Both the position numbers and the translations under genes were made by a program. A DNA stretch of 64,000 nt from Rothia mucilaginosa. Lineage in GTDB: Bacteria; Actinomycetota; Actinomycetes; Actinomycetales; Micrococcaceae. The stretch is from positions 1 to 64,000 of the forward strand of contig NZ_CABFLY010000008.1 in NCBI RefSeq assembly GCF_901875305.1, in the 5' to 3' direction. The notes below the pieces were generated by a model. That model was not told where the DNA came from. It saw nothing but the letters and a program-made list of their open reading frames with translations, and ran no database searches. Of the stretch, positions 15,495 through 21,768 are shown piece after piece; within the stretch, counting starts at the first letter, position 1, and each line of letters begins with the position of its first letter.

Positions 15495-16403
15495 TTAGGT
15501 GAGGGCGTAGTAGTTAGTGGTGGGTATCTGGGTTGGGGGTGGGGTCTTTGGGTTGAGGGCGTTGACGGTGCCGGCGGCGCGGCGGGCGAAGCTGCCGGCG
15601 GCGGGTTTGATCCGGTATGAGTCGGGTTCGTCGAGCCAGTCGTCTTGGTTGAGCCAGGAGGATGCGTGCTTGATGTGCTCCTCAGCGCGGCCGAGGCGGG
15701 TGACGTATCCGCGATAGGCTGCGGCGGCTGTCTTGAGTTGCTCTTCTGTGGCTCCGCGTTTCTTCGCTTTTTCCCAGGCTTTGAACGCTGCGGCTTTGCC
15801 TCGGTTGGAGGGGTAGATTTTCCAGAAGTCTTCGAAGGCTTCGGTGTATTCGCCGAGCGGCCGTTTTTTGGGTTTTGCAGGCTTGGGGGTGGGCTCTGTC
15901 TCGGTCAGCTCGAAGAGCTGACCATGAGTGTTATCTTCCCTTGGTTCTCTTCTATGGTTCTCTTCTATTGTTAGTGTGAAGATTTCTTCATAGGGGGTGT
16001 GAAGATTTCTACATGGGGGGTGTGAAGATTTCTTCATAGGGGGTGTGAAGATTTCTTCATAGGGCTGTGAAGATTTCTTCATAGGGGGTGCAGGCTCCGT
16101 CATGGGGAGTGAAGTCGGCGGCGGGACAGGCTCCGACAGATGAAGAAGGTACCGATTTGAGCCCTGCCCTCCACCCTCGAGTTCCCGGTTAATCCGCGTG
16201 ATTACTCCCTTCTCCTCAAGGAGCCCTAACACCGTCCATACGCTCCGGTGATGAAGCCCCGTCATTTCGCCGATTCGTTGCGCCGACGGGAAACACATAC
16301 CCGTCGTGGCGTTCATACAGTCGGCGAGCGCCAGCAGAACCACCTTTTCCCGTGGGGTGAGTCCGGTGACTTTCCATGCGGCTAGGATGTGTCCGTAGCT
16401 CAT
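15495..16403 (-). CDS. Replication initiator with winged-helix domain (contains iteron origin)
   Basis: 302 residues from the ATG at 16401-16403, in an ATGA overlap with the upstream gene. The N-terminus has a winged helix: LTPREKVVLLALADCMN, then FPSAQRIGEMTGLHHRSVWTV. The middle is low-complexity because it encodes five 22-23-bp DNA repeats. The C-terminal domain (EDFWKIYPSNRGKAAAFKAWEKA, read as two parts) is typical of phage replication proteins of the DnaD/O type. By analogy with lambda O it would bind the internal repeats and load the helicase. Confidence 0.85.
   Translation of the reverse strand: MSYGHILAAWKVTGLTPREKVVLLALADCMNATTGMCFPSAQRIGEMTGLHHRSVWTVLGLLEEKGVITRINRELEGGGQGSNRYLLHLSEPVPPPTSLPMTEPAPPMKKSSQPYEEIFTPPMKKSSHPPCRNLHTPYEEIFTLTIEENHRREPREDNTHGQLFELTETEPTPKPAKPKKRPLGEYTEAFEDFWKIYPSNRGKAAAFKAWEKAKKRGATEEQLKTAAAAYRGYVTRLGRAEEHIKHASSWLNQDDWLDEPDSYRIKPAAGSFARRAAGTVNALNPKTPPPTQIPTTNYYALT
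15903..16088. repeat. Putative phage replication origin: inverted repeat, 13-mer tandem repeat and five iterons
   Basis: In order: a perfect inverted repeat, GGTCAGCTC and GAGCTGACC with a 3-nt loop (15903-15923); two tandem 13-mers, GGTTCTCTTCTAT (15943-15955 and 15956-15968); and five tandem copies of a 23-bp unit starting TGTGAAGATTTCTTCATAGG (15975, 15998, 16021, 16044, 16066). Copy 4 is one base shorter. The unit has an internal near-palindrome, GAAGATTTCTTC. This is the layout of an iteron origin with an unwinding element. Confidence 0.85.
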
Positions 16404-16705
16404 GTCAGCGCTCCGATTCTTTCGATGTCGAGTTCGCACCGGTATTCCGATGCGGAGGGGACGATTTTGAGGAAGGTGACCAGCCCAGCCGCACGCAGCT
16501 CTTTGCAGAGTTTGTTGGCGGTGGGCTGGGAGATGCCCAGGTGTTGGGCGAGGCTGGCGGGGGAGAGGTCGCTGTGCCCGTTGGTGTCTGAGTGGAGGGT
16601 GATCCAGTAGAGGGCTCTGCGGTGGGTTTCGCTCATGCGGCAGTTCTTCTCGTGGTCGAGCCAGGTGGCTTCTGCGAGGGTGCCGAGGATATCGACGTCA
16701 AGCAT
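16400..16705 (-). CDS. Winged-helix DNA-binding protein
   Basis: 101 residues from the ATG at 16703-16705 (MLDVDILGTLAEATWLD), overlapping the upstream stop by 8 nt. The longer frame upstream is Pro/Ala/Ser-rich and shadows the neighbour. It contains a clear helix-turn-helix, LSPASLAQHLGISQPTANKL, followed by CKELRAAGLVTFLKI as the wing. It is likely a replication-associated or regulatory DNA binder paired with the initiator that follows. Confidence 0.75.
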   Translation of the reverse strand: MLDVDILGTLAEATWLDHEKNCRMSETHRRALYWITLHSDTNGHSDLSPASLAQHLGISQPTANKLCKELRAAGLVTFLKIVPSASEYRCELDIERIGALT

Positions 16706-16913
16706 TGTGTAGATCCATTCGGCAGAGGTCGCAGGGGGCGCATACGCCGGGTAGTTTCGCTGGGGTGCGCTGCGGGGTGCGGGCGTAGGTGATGAAGTAG
16801 CCTGACAGGTCAATGTCGACGGTCTTGCCGCAGAGAGCGGCGGCGCGGTGTTTACCGTAGGCGGCGGCCTGGACAAGAGTGGCATGCTCAACGATGTGCA
16901 TGATCTGCCGCAT
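16698..16913 (-). CDS. Small zinc-finger-like phage protein
   Basis: 71 residues. The end, CAPCDLCRMDLHNA, has three Cys and a His that could bind zinc. The first part is KHRAAALCGKTVDIDLSGYF. The start ATG at 16911-16913 follows TAGGAGT. Small Cys-rich proteins of this kind are common in actinophage early operons. Function unknown. Confidence 0.6.
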   Translation of the reverse strand: MRQIMHIVEHATLVQAAAYGKHRAAALCGKTVDIDLSGYFITYARTPQRTPAKLPGVCAPCDLCRMDLHNA

Positions 16914-16934
16914 GGTGACTCCTAAAGGGGGTGG

Positions 16935-17432
16935 TTAGTGTTTCTTGGTGAGGCGAGCGCGGCGAGCGCGCAGCCAGGATTGAAGGTGGTGGAGGTTCTC
17001 GATGTCTCGGGGGCTGTCGAGGGTTTTTTCCTCAACGGGGTGGATTCCTGCAGGCGGGTCAGCCGGCAAGTATTGCACGTCTTGTTCCTTGGCTTCCTTG
17101 CGAGCTCGAGCAGCTTTCCGCCTCTTGCAGATGAGGCATCCGTCCGTGTACTCGTCAATGTCTCCGCCGCAGCCCTTGCAGGCCTTCCGCGGCCGGGGGA
17201 TACCACGCGAGTCTCCGACCAGGACCCAGTGGTCGTGGCGGTGCGCGCAGGTCTTACACGTCAGGTTCCGTGCAAGGAGCGAGCCTCCGCATCTGCCGCA
17301 TAAGCCGTAACCCGGGGAACGGATGGCGCGCGGGTCCCCAGCACGGCGCCAACGGTTGTGGCGATTCGCGCACGCTTTGCAACCGCGAGTACGTTCCTCT
17401 GCAGGCGCCCCGCAACTGCTACAGGTATCCAT
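16935..17432 (-). CDS. Protein with three zinc-ribbon-like repeats
   Basis: 165 residues. Three consecutive CxxC-x10-CxxC modules are visible: CSSCGAPAEERTRGCKAC, CGRCGGSLLARNLTCKTC and CKGCGGDIDEYTDGCLIC. The first two are followed by similar His/Trp/Arg segments (NRHNRWRRAGDPR and HRHDHWVLVGDSRG). The C-terminus is Lys/Arg-rich. The start at 17432 overlaps the upstream gene's stop by one base. Probably a DNA- or RNA-binding protein. No family recognised. Confidence 0.75.
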   Translation of the reverse strand: MDTCSSCGAPAEERTRGCKACANRHNRWRRAGDPRAIRSPGYGLCGRCGGSLLARNLTCKTCAHRHDHWVLVGDSRGIPRPRKACKGCGGDIDEYTDGCLICKRRKAARARKEAKEQDVQYLPADPPAGIHPVEEKTLDSPRDIENLHHLQSWLRARRARLTKKH

Positions 17433-17779
17433 TACTTATCCTTCCCTTCATAGGGGCGTCCCCAATCAATCGTGGAGATTTTCATCCGAGGCGGGGTCAG
17501 CATCTCCGCACTCGGGAAACAGCCGCGGTACGTCCTATGGCGAGCGCGGCGGGCTGACGCATGCGTCAGAGCCTTATCCAGCGACGACTGAGCGAAGCAG
17601 TAGCTAGTCTCTTCACTCCACGCCACAGCATTGATAGTCCAGCCATGCACACGCTTCCGCAGCGTCCCCTGGCTAATGCCCAAGACCTCCGCCGCCTCAG
17701 CCAACGTGTACAAACGCTCAGACCCCCCCCAATCAGCAGGGGACGGCAACTTAGCCCTAACGCTGCTCACAGAGACCAC
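17432..17779 (-). CDS. Helix-turn-helix (MerR/excisionase-like) protein
   Basis: 115 residues. LYTLAEAAEVLGISQGTLRKRVHGW is a MerR/HTH_17-type DNA-binding helix pair (residues ~23-47). Eight consecutive G bases (minus strand) encode WGGS near residue 17, a possible slippage tract. The C-terminus is basic. It may act as an early regulator or excision factor. It overlaps the neighbouring membrane protein gene by 23 nt. Confidence 0.7.
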   Translation of the reverse strand: MVSVSSVRAKLPSPADWGGSERLYTLAEAAEVLGISQGTLRKRVHGWTINAVAWSEETSYCFAQSSLDKALTHASARRARHRTYRGCFPSAEMLTPPRMKISTIDWGRPYEGKDK

Positions 17780-17963
17780 CTGCCTTCATGTCGTTCACCC
17801 AAGAACCCAGCAGGATTGCCGGTCCTGCAGGAATCAACGAGGCGACGAGCAGGACGCCGCGGATCCCGATATCTTCCTGAGCGCTCGCGACGCTGGCGAC
17901 GGTGACGGTTGCGAGGACAAGTGCCCAGATGACGAGCTTGGTGTTTCGAATAGTGCGTTCCAT
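17757..17963 (-). CDS. Small membrane protein, two segments
   Basis: 68 residues. Two hydrophobic stretches are seen: LVIWALVLATVTVASVASA, then GVLLVASLIPAGPAILLGSW. A short polar loop separates them. The start ATG at 17961-17963 follows AAGGAAAC. Function unknown; it belongs to a run of small early membrane proteins. Confidence 0.65.
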   Translation of the reverse strand: MERTIRNTKLVIWALVLATVTVASVASAQEDIGIRGVLLVASLIPAGPAILLGSWVNDMKAGGLCEQR

Positions 17964-17973
17964 TGGTGTTTCC

Positions 17974-18486
17974 TTACGAGACGATGAGGAGGAGGAAGAA
18001 GAGGGTGAGCGCTACGGCGACCCAGATTCCGAGGTTGATCCAGGCGAGGGTGATGAACTTCTTTTCCATGTATGCAATGTCTATGCGAGTGATGGCGAGG
18101 TCGTGCTTCAGGTTCGTCTGCTTGGCGTGCAGGCTCTGGGTGTAGCGGTCGAGCTGGGCGAGCGCCTTACCCTGGTTCTTGCTGGCGCCTTGTAGGATTC
18201 CGACTGCGCACTCGGTTTCGGTGAGCTTGCGTTCGTTCTTGACGATGCGTTGTACTGCGAATCCGACGTTGGCGTTCACGTCCTTCGCGTGCTGTGCGAC
18301 CCGCCCGTTGAGGTGGTCGGTGAGGCTGCGAGTCTCGCAGAGTTCGTCCTGGAGGCACGCGATGCTGTTGTCGAGGCTGTCGATGTCGGCGCGGACCTGG
18401 TTGTGGTTGTCGATGATTGTCTGGAGTGCGGTGTGGCGGTGCTGGCGGCCTGCTGCGCGGTCGCGCTTGGTCTTGGGGTTGGTCAT
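17974..18486 (-). CDS. Coiled-coil protein with C-terminal membrane anchor
   Basis: 170 residues. The N-terminus is basic (MTNPKTKRDRAAGRQHRH). A long helical region follows with heptad character (DIDSLDNSIACLQDELCETR and ERKLTETECAV). The protein ends in one hydrophobic segment (LAWINLGIWVAVALTLFFLL). The architecture resembles the protein at 13553-13906. The start at 18486 forms an ATGA overlap with the gene upstream. Confidence 0.7.
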   Translation of the reverse strand: MTNPKTKRDRAAGRQHRHTALQTIIDNHNQVRADIDSLDNSIACLQDELCETRSLTDHLNGRVAQHAKDVNANVGFAVQRIVKNERKLTETECAVGILQGASKNQGKALAQLDRYTQSLHAKQTNLKHDLAITRIDIAYMEKKFITLAWINLGIWVAVALTLFFLLLIVS

Positions 18487-18698
18487 GGTGTGTCCTTCCT
18501 AATTGGTGCAGGGTGGGTCGATGAGGTCGTACCCGTCCCGATTCGCCGATAGCTCGCGCTCTTTTCCTTTTCTTCCTTCTTCTCTTCCCAGGCATCTTTA
18601 GTCACCAAGAAGCAGAAGAGTCCGGAGATGCCAGCCGCGGTAACGCTGGCGCCGAAGCAGACGGCGTTGAAGACGAGTTTGAACTGGTCGGGTTCCAT
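18483..18698 (-). CDS. Small single-pass membrane protein
   Basis: 71 residues. One hydrophobic segment (VCFGASVTAAGISGLFCFLV) is followed by a highly charged EEKKEEKEK stretch and a polar tail. The start ATG at 18696-18698 follows AAGGAGAC. Function unknown. Confidence 0.6.
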   Translation of the reverse strand: MEPDQFKLVFNAVCFGASVTAAGISGLFCFLVTKDAWEEKKEEKEKSASYRRIGTGTTSSTHPAPIRKDTP

Positions 18699-18708
18699 TG
18701 GTGTCTCC

Positions 18709-18945
18709 TTAGTTGGTGGGTGCGCCGGGGGTGGTCTGGGTGATCTGAGTTGCCTGGTAGTAGGCGTAGACGGTGGCGGGGTCGTAGCGGACGGCGTTGC
18801 CGATGCGGATGTACGGCGGGTGGTGGGTGCGTCCGTCGTTTGCTGCGGAGCGTTCCTGTTCGATGGAGGAGACGCTGCGCTGGGTGAAGTCGGCGAGGTC
18901 CTGGGTTGTCCAGAGACGCGGCGGGACGGTGGGGGTGGTTAGCAT
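18709..18945 (-). CDS. Helix-turn-helix DNA-binding protein (HTH_17/AlpA-like)
   Basis: 78 residues from the ATG at 18943-18945, chosen because AGAAAGGA precedes it; a longer frame starts in the operator. LWTTQDLADFTQRSVSSIEQ is a winged-helix/MerR-like segment, and PPYIRIGNAVRYDPATVYAY is the strand-helix that follows in excisionase/AlpA-type proteins. First gene of the leftward early operon after the Cro-like gene; a regulator or excisionase is likely. Confidence 0.75.
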   Translation of the reverse strand: MLTTPTVPPRLWTTQDLADFTQRSVSSIEQERSAANDGRTHHPPYIRIGNAVRYDPATVYAYYQATQITQTTPGAPTN

Positions 18946-18966
18946 TTCGTGTGTCCTTTCTGTAAA

Positions 18967-18984
18967 TGAGTCCAATTGGACTCA
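18967..18984. promoter_or_regulatory. Palindromic operator (right copy near HTH_17 gene)
   Basis: TGAGTCCAATTGGACTCA is a perfect 18-bp palindrome just upstream of the HTH gene. A related copy lies at 19252-19269. Two matching palindromes flanking a Cro-like gene indicate binding sites for one of the prophage repressors. Confidence 0.75.
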
Positions 18985-18998
18985 CATGGGTAAAAATT

Positions 18999-19217
18999 TT
19001 AGGGCGTGGTCTCACCCTGCAGGAGTCTATGGGCGGGGACTCCTAGCCAGTCGGAGATTTTGGCGAGCTCGGATAGTCGCAGGTCTGCCTTGCCTCGCAG
19101 GGCGTAGCTGACGTATTTTTGCGATTTTCCTAGCTTTTCGGAGAGCTCCGCTTGGGTTTTTCTCTGCCCACGCATGGCGTATCCGATGGCCGCGAGCGCC
19201 TTGTCTGTCTCGGTCAT
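18999..19217 (-). CDS. Cro/XRE-type repressor
   Basis: 72 residues from the ATG at 19215-19217, with AAAGGAGG six bases upstream; a GTG two codons earlier is less well placed. The HTH is KTQAELSEKLGKSQKYVSYA, then LRGKADLRLSELAKISDWLG. Divergent from the XRE gene at 19320, as in lambdoid cro/cI switches, with operators on both sides. It probably controls the early leftward promoter. Confidence 0.85.
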   Translation of the reverse strand: MTETDKALAAIGYAMRGQRKTQAELSEKLGKSQKYVSYALRGKADLRLSELAKISDWLGVPAHRLLQGETTP

Positions 19218-19251
19218 GTGCACCTCCTTTCCTGTGGTGATGGGTCCAGTA

Positions 19252-19269
19252 TGAACCCAATTGGATTCA
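19252..19269. promoter_or_regulatory. Operator in the divergent promoter region
   Basis: TGAACCCAATTGGATTCA is an imperfect 18-bp palindrome sharing CCAATTGGA with the copy at 18967. On the minus strand it lies between a TTGATT -35-like and a CATACT -10-like hexamer 17 bp apart, so a bound repressor would block the leftward promoter. Confidence 0.7.
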
Positions 19270-19319
19270 AAATCAAGTTTTTGTGGTAAATTTTTTTTCC
19301 TAGAGGTAACCTAGCAGGT

Positions 19320-19721
19320 ATGGGACAACAATCTACAGCTAGAGTCACCGCACTGATTGCCGCTATTCACGAGGAACTGAGAGCGCTCGCAGCACGTCGG
19401 GGCTTCTCTCAAAGGCAGCTACAGGATGAGGCAGGCGTGAGTCAGTCTGTGATCTCAAAAACGATGTATCGCAATGCCTCTACACTGTCGCTAAGCCAAG
19501 CGGAAGCCTTGGCGAATGCCCTCGGTGAGCCTCTCTCTGTGATTATTGAGCGGGCAGAGCGCAAAATCGCCGTGCGAGAACAAGTGGCGGCTCCCCTTAC
19601 TGATGCTCAGCTGGCTGCTCAGATTCTTGCCCGCGCTGAGGCAGCAACCAAGGCCGGCTACCGCCTCGCCGCGCACCCTGCAGATAAGGTCATTACCGAC
19701 GATTCAAGCTGGGGCGCATAA
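19320..19721 (+). CDS. XRE-family phage repressor (first of three)
   Basis: 133 residues. HTH: RGFSQRQLQDEAGVSQSVIS. A C-terminal tail of ~45 residues begins PLTDAQLAAQILARAEAA, is shared with the next protein, and ends LAAHPADKV. It is read rightward, divergent from the Cro-like gene. TAATG joins it to the next gene. It is a likely lysogeny repressor; a downstream ImmA-type protease suggests induction by cleavage rather than RecA self-cleavage, and no peptidase S24 domain is present. Confidence 0.8.
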   Translation: MGQQSTARVTALIAAIHEELRALAARRGFSQRQLQDEAGVSQSVISKTMYRNASTLSLSQAEALANALGEPLSVIIERAERKIAVREQVAAPLTDAQLAAQILARAEAATKAGYRLAAHPADKVITDDSSWGA

Positions 19722-20104
19722 TGCAATCCAAAGCAGAAATCTTCAACGACTTGGTGAACCGTGAAATCAAGGTATGGATGGTTCGGCGAGGTGAAGACCT
19801 ACTGACTCTCGCCGCAAAAACTGGCATCTCAAAAAGCAAGCTCAGCCGCTCTGTCTATCGGTCGGAGGGCTCGCTCCCTGTTCGCGATCTCAAAACTATC
19901 TGCGCCGCGCTCAATGTGGACATGACGGTTATTATTTCTGCCGCAGACAATGCGCTGCGAGAACAGTTGGAGACCCCCCTTACTGATGCTCAGCTGGCCG
20001 CGCAGATTCTGGCGCGTGCCGAAGCCGCAAAGCGGGCAGGATATGCTTTGGCGGCACACCCTGCGGACGATGTTGTTAGTGAGGACTCGGGATGGGTAGC
20101 GTAA
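19721..20104 (+). CDS. XRE-family regulator (second, shares tail with first)
   Basis: 127 residues. Its HTH (LLTLAAKTGISKSKLSRSVY) differs from its neighbour's, but the C-terminal tail is nearly the same, PLTDAQLAAQILARAEAAK followed by LAAHPADDV. The DNA of the tail start is identical over about 20 bp. This looks like a tandem duplication with HTH divergence, or a modular swap. It overlaps the next gene by 13 nt. Confidence 0.75.
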   Translation: MQSKAEIFNDLVNREIKVWMVRRGEDLLTLAAKTGISKSKLSRSVYRSEGSLPVRDLKTICAALNVDMTVIISAADNALREQLETPLTDAQLAAQILARAEAAKRAGYALAAHPADDVVSEDSGWVA

Positions 20105-20376
20105 AAGGAAACCGTAGAGGCACGGGCCCGGCAAGTCGCTTTAGTCAGCTTATTAACGCGGAATTGCGTGCCGAAGTTGCGAGGCAACGTCTGAGCTTGC
20201 GGATGCTGGAAGATATGACGGGGATTAGTAAGACTCGTTTGAGCAACACTATTAACCAAGATGCGTCACCTCTCAATACCAATGAGGTGGACTTGCTTTG
20301 CGAAGCGCTTAGGTTGAGCCCCTCGGATATCTTCCTGAAGGCGTACACTGCCCATGAGAAAGAGATGGGGCTTTAG
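20092..20376 (+). CDS. XRE-family regulator (third, no shared tail)
   Basis: 94 residues. HTH: LSLRMLEDMTGISKTRLSNT, then NQDASPLNTNEVDLLCEALR. It ends after the HTH domain without the C-terminal tail of the two preceding proteins. Co-transcribed with them by overlap; it may act as a co-repressor or modulator. Confidence 0.7.
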   Translation: MGSVKGNRRGTGPASRFSQLINAELRAEVARQRLSLRMLEDMTGISKTRLSNTINQDASPLNTNEVDLLCEALRLSPSDIFLKAYTAHEKEMGL

Positions 20377-20418
20377 TCAGCCCTGGTATAACTTCTATCC
20401 CCAAAAACCGATTCACTC

Positions 20419-20811
20419 ATGACTTCTGTAAATACATATGACCCAGATGCCCATGCTGCTGAGCTGGGCATACGCATCATTGATGCCTGCCTGCCTGCAG
20501 GCACACTAGCACTCTGGGACGAGACAACAAGGACGATTCTCGCAAGCCCAGGGCTACTACACCGCCAGCGCCGCTGCGTCCTCGCCCACGAACTTGCCCA
20601 CGCTACCCAGGGAGACACTCACTCTCCCCTCGACACTATCGCCGCGCTCAAGCGCGAACGTAAGGCTGACCAGATCGCCGCCGGATGGCTCCTCACTCCC
20701 GACGCGGTCGCAACAGCCCTGGCAGTCTCACCTGATTCACTCTCCGCCGCCGCCGCAGAGCTCGAAGTTACCGACCGCATTCTTGAGGCCTGGCTGAGGG
20801 CACAAAAATAG
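20419..20811 (+). CDS. ImmA/IrrE-family metallopeptidase
   Basis: 130 residues. The zinc motif HELAHA (HExxH) lies near residue 57, with a later RERKADQIAAGWLL glutamate/aspartate helix. In ICEBs1-type systems and many actinophages, ImmA cleaves the repressor to trigger induction. Its place directly after three XRE genes fits. The length is near the lower end of the family. The coding sequence overlaps the start of a hairpin terminator. Confidence 0.85.
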   Translation: MTSVNTYDPDAHAAELGIRIIDACLPAGTLALWDETTRTILASPGLLHRQRRCVLAHELAHATQGDTHSPLDTIAALKRERKADQIAAGWLLTPDAVATALAVSPDSLSAAAAELEVTDRILEAWLRAQK

Positions 20812-20856
20812 AGCGGCAACCCGGCTCAGCCGTTACTCTGAGCCAGATTGCCGCTC
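20811..20856 (+). terminator. Terminator after the repressor operon
   Basis: Outer stem GAGCGGCAA/TTGCCGCTC (20811-20819 and 20848-20856) and inner stem GGCTCAG/CTGAGCC (20823-20829 and 20838-20844). It begins at the stop codon of the ImmA-like gene. There is little T-rich sequence after it. Confidence 0.6.
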
Positions 20857-20972
20857 TCCGCGTGGTTACGTAAGGAAGAAAAACGTGGTCCCACACCATC
20901 TGGTGCGGGCACGAGTATAGGTGCGAAACCGCGCCCATGCAACAAGAAAGGACATAACGTGGTTCGCGACCT

Positions 20973-21030
20973 GCAGCACGTCGGAGCTTCTCTCAAAGGC
21001 AGCTACAGGATGAGGCAGGCGTGAGTCAGT
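20973..21030 (+). repeat. 58-bp copy of a segment of the first repressor gene
   Basis: Bases 20973-21030 match 19389-19446 of the XRE gene at 57 of 58 positions. In the gene this segment encodes the HTH core, from AARRGFSQRQL. Here it has no intact gene around it. A possible 21-codon frame with its own AGAAAGGA site (20959-21024) reads it in another frame. It looks like a remnant of recombination between related phage immunity regions. Confidence 0.85.
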
Positions 21031-21064
21031 GTGGGGTATTGCACTGGATTTTCCATCCCTCAAC

Positions 21065-21093
21065 TTGAATATAGTTCCTATATGCAGTAGAAT
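21065..21093 (+). promoter_or_regulatory. Promoter for the 39-residue peptide gene
   Basis: TTGAAT (21065-21070) and TAGAAT (21088-21093) are 17 bp apart, an almost ideal sigma-70-type promoter. Directly after it the 5' region contains the hairpin TGTCGG/CCGACA (about 21100-21120) in front of the peptide gene. Confidence 0.7.
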
Positions 21094-21152
21094 TATATAT
21101 GTCGGGGTGAGAGACCGACAAACACAAATAAACAGAGTAGAAAGGTAGCACG

Positions 21153-21272
21153 GTGGAAACCTGGTTGGTTCCCATCCTCACCCTTATTCCTCCCATTCTC
21201 CACGAAGTTGCTGATATTATCAGGGCTTCCAAGGGGATGGAGCGAAAGAAGAAAGAGGAAGACGGCGAATAG
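21153..21272 (+). CDS. 39-residue hydrophobic/charged peptide, toxin-like
   Basis: GTG start at 21153 with GAAAGG upstream. The product begins METWLVPILTLIPPILHEVA and continues DIIRASKGMERKKKEEDGE: a hydrophobic N-terminal helix, then a strongly charged tail. It has its own promoter and terminator, forming a compact unit in the lysogeny module. The layout resembles type I toxin peptides of the Fst/TxpA kind. No antitoxin RNA is identified. Confidence 0.55.
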   Translation: METWLVPILTLIPPILHEVADIIRASKGMERKKKEEDGE

Positions 21273-21286
21273 CCGTTAAGTCCTAA

Positions 21287-21325
21287 GCCCGGTTCTGAAA
21301 TAACCGTAATATCTCAGAGCCGGGC
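21287..21325 (+). terminator. Terminator of the peptide unit
   Basis: GCCCGGTTCTGA (21287-21298) pairs with TCAGAGCCGGGC (21314-21325), with one G-U pair and a 15-nt loop. It directly follows the 39-residue peptide gene. Confidence 0.7.
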
Positions 21326-21349
21326 GGGCTTCCACCGTACCATATCGAC

Positions 21350-21523
21350 ATGAAAACCAACACCCTATATATCACGTTCCTCTACGCTCTGGCGCTTATC
21401 GCCGCATTCCTGGCAGCTCCTAAGGCTCCCGCCGTCCCGTGGGTCTCCTCCATTGTCCTGGCGGCGTGCCTTGCTATGCGTGGTATCTCCTGGCACCTAC
21501 GCAAGAACCAGGAGCGCCACTAA
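21350..21523 (+). CDS. 57-residue membrane protein, two segments
   Basis: It begins MKTNTLYITFLYALALIAAF, has a Pro-rich turn (APKAPAVPWV), a second hydrophobic segment (SSIVLAACLAMRGISW) and a basic end. It stops in a TAATG overlap with the following excisionase-like gene, so it is likely translated with it. Function unknown. Confidence 0.6.
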   Translation: MKTNTLYITFLYALALIAAFLAAPKAPAVPWVSSIVLAACLAMRGISWHLRKNQERH

Positions 21524-21768
21524 TGTCCCAGCCGCGTATCATCCTGCTATCCGCCGCCGATATCGCCGCCCACCTCGGGCTGGATCGAACCACCTTATCC
21601 AAGCGCGGCGAACTGCCCGCACCCGATTTCGTAAACCCCTCCGGTACCCGCCAAGCATGGCTACCCGAGACCGCCGAAGCATGGAACCGGGAATACAAGT
21701 CTCGCCCCGAATACGCCAAAGGCAGGGGACGCAAACCCCGCCAACAGGGCACCGGGGCGGAGTCGTGA
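21523..21768 (+). CDS. Excisionase-like helix-turn-helix protein
   Basis: 81 residues from the ATG at 21523. Seen: LLSAADIAAHLGLDRTTLSK, then LPAPDFVNPSGTRQAWLPET, the HTH and wing pattern of AlpA/Xis-type proteins. The C-terminus is basic. It is joined to the integrase gene by a GTGA overlap. A recombination directionality factor or integrase partner is the likely role. Confidence 0.75.
   Translation: MSQPRIILLSAADIAAHLGLDRTTLSKRGELPAPDFVNPSGTRQAWLPETAEAWNREYKSRPEYAKGRGRKPRQQGTGAES

Noticed and set aside
15975..16088. Tandem 23-bp repeats as a CRISPR array
   Set aside because: There are no spacers between copies, and the repeats lie inside a replication initiator gene; iterons explain them better.
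19320..20376. The XRE genes as classical lambda CI-like self-cleaving repressors
   Set aside because: No S24 peptidase domain (no Ser/Lys catalytic motifs) is present; an ImmA-type protease is encoded downstream instead.
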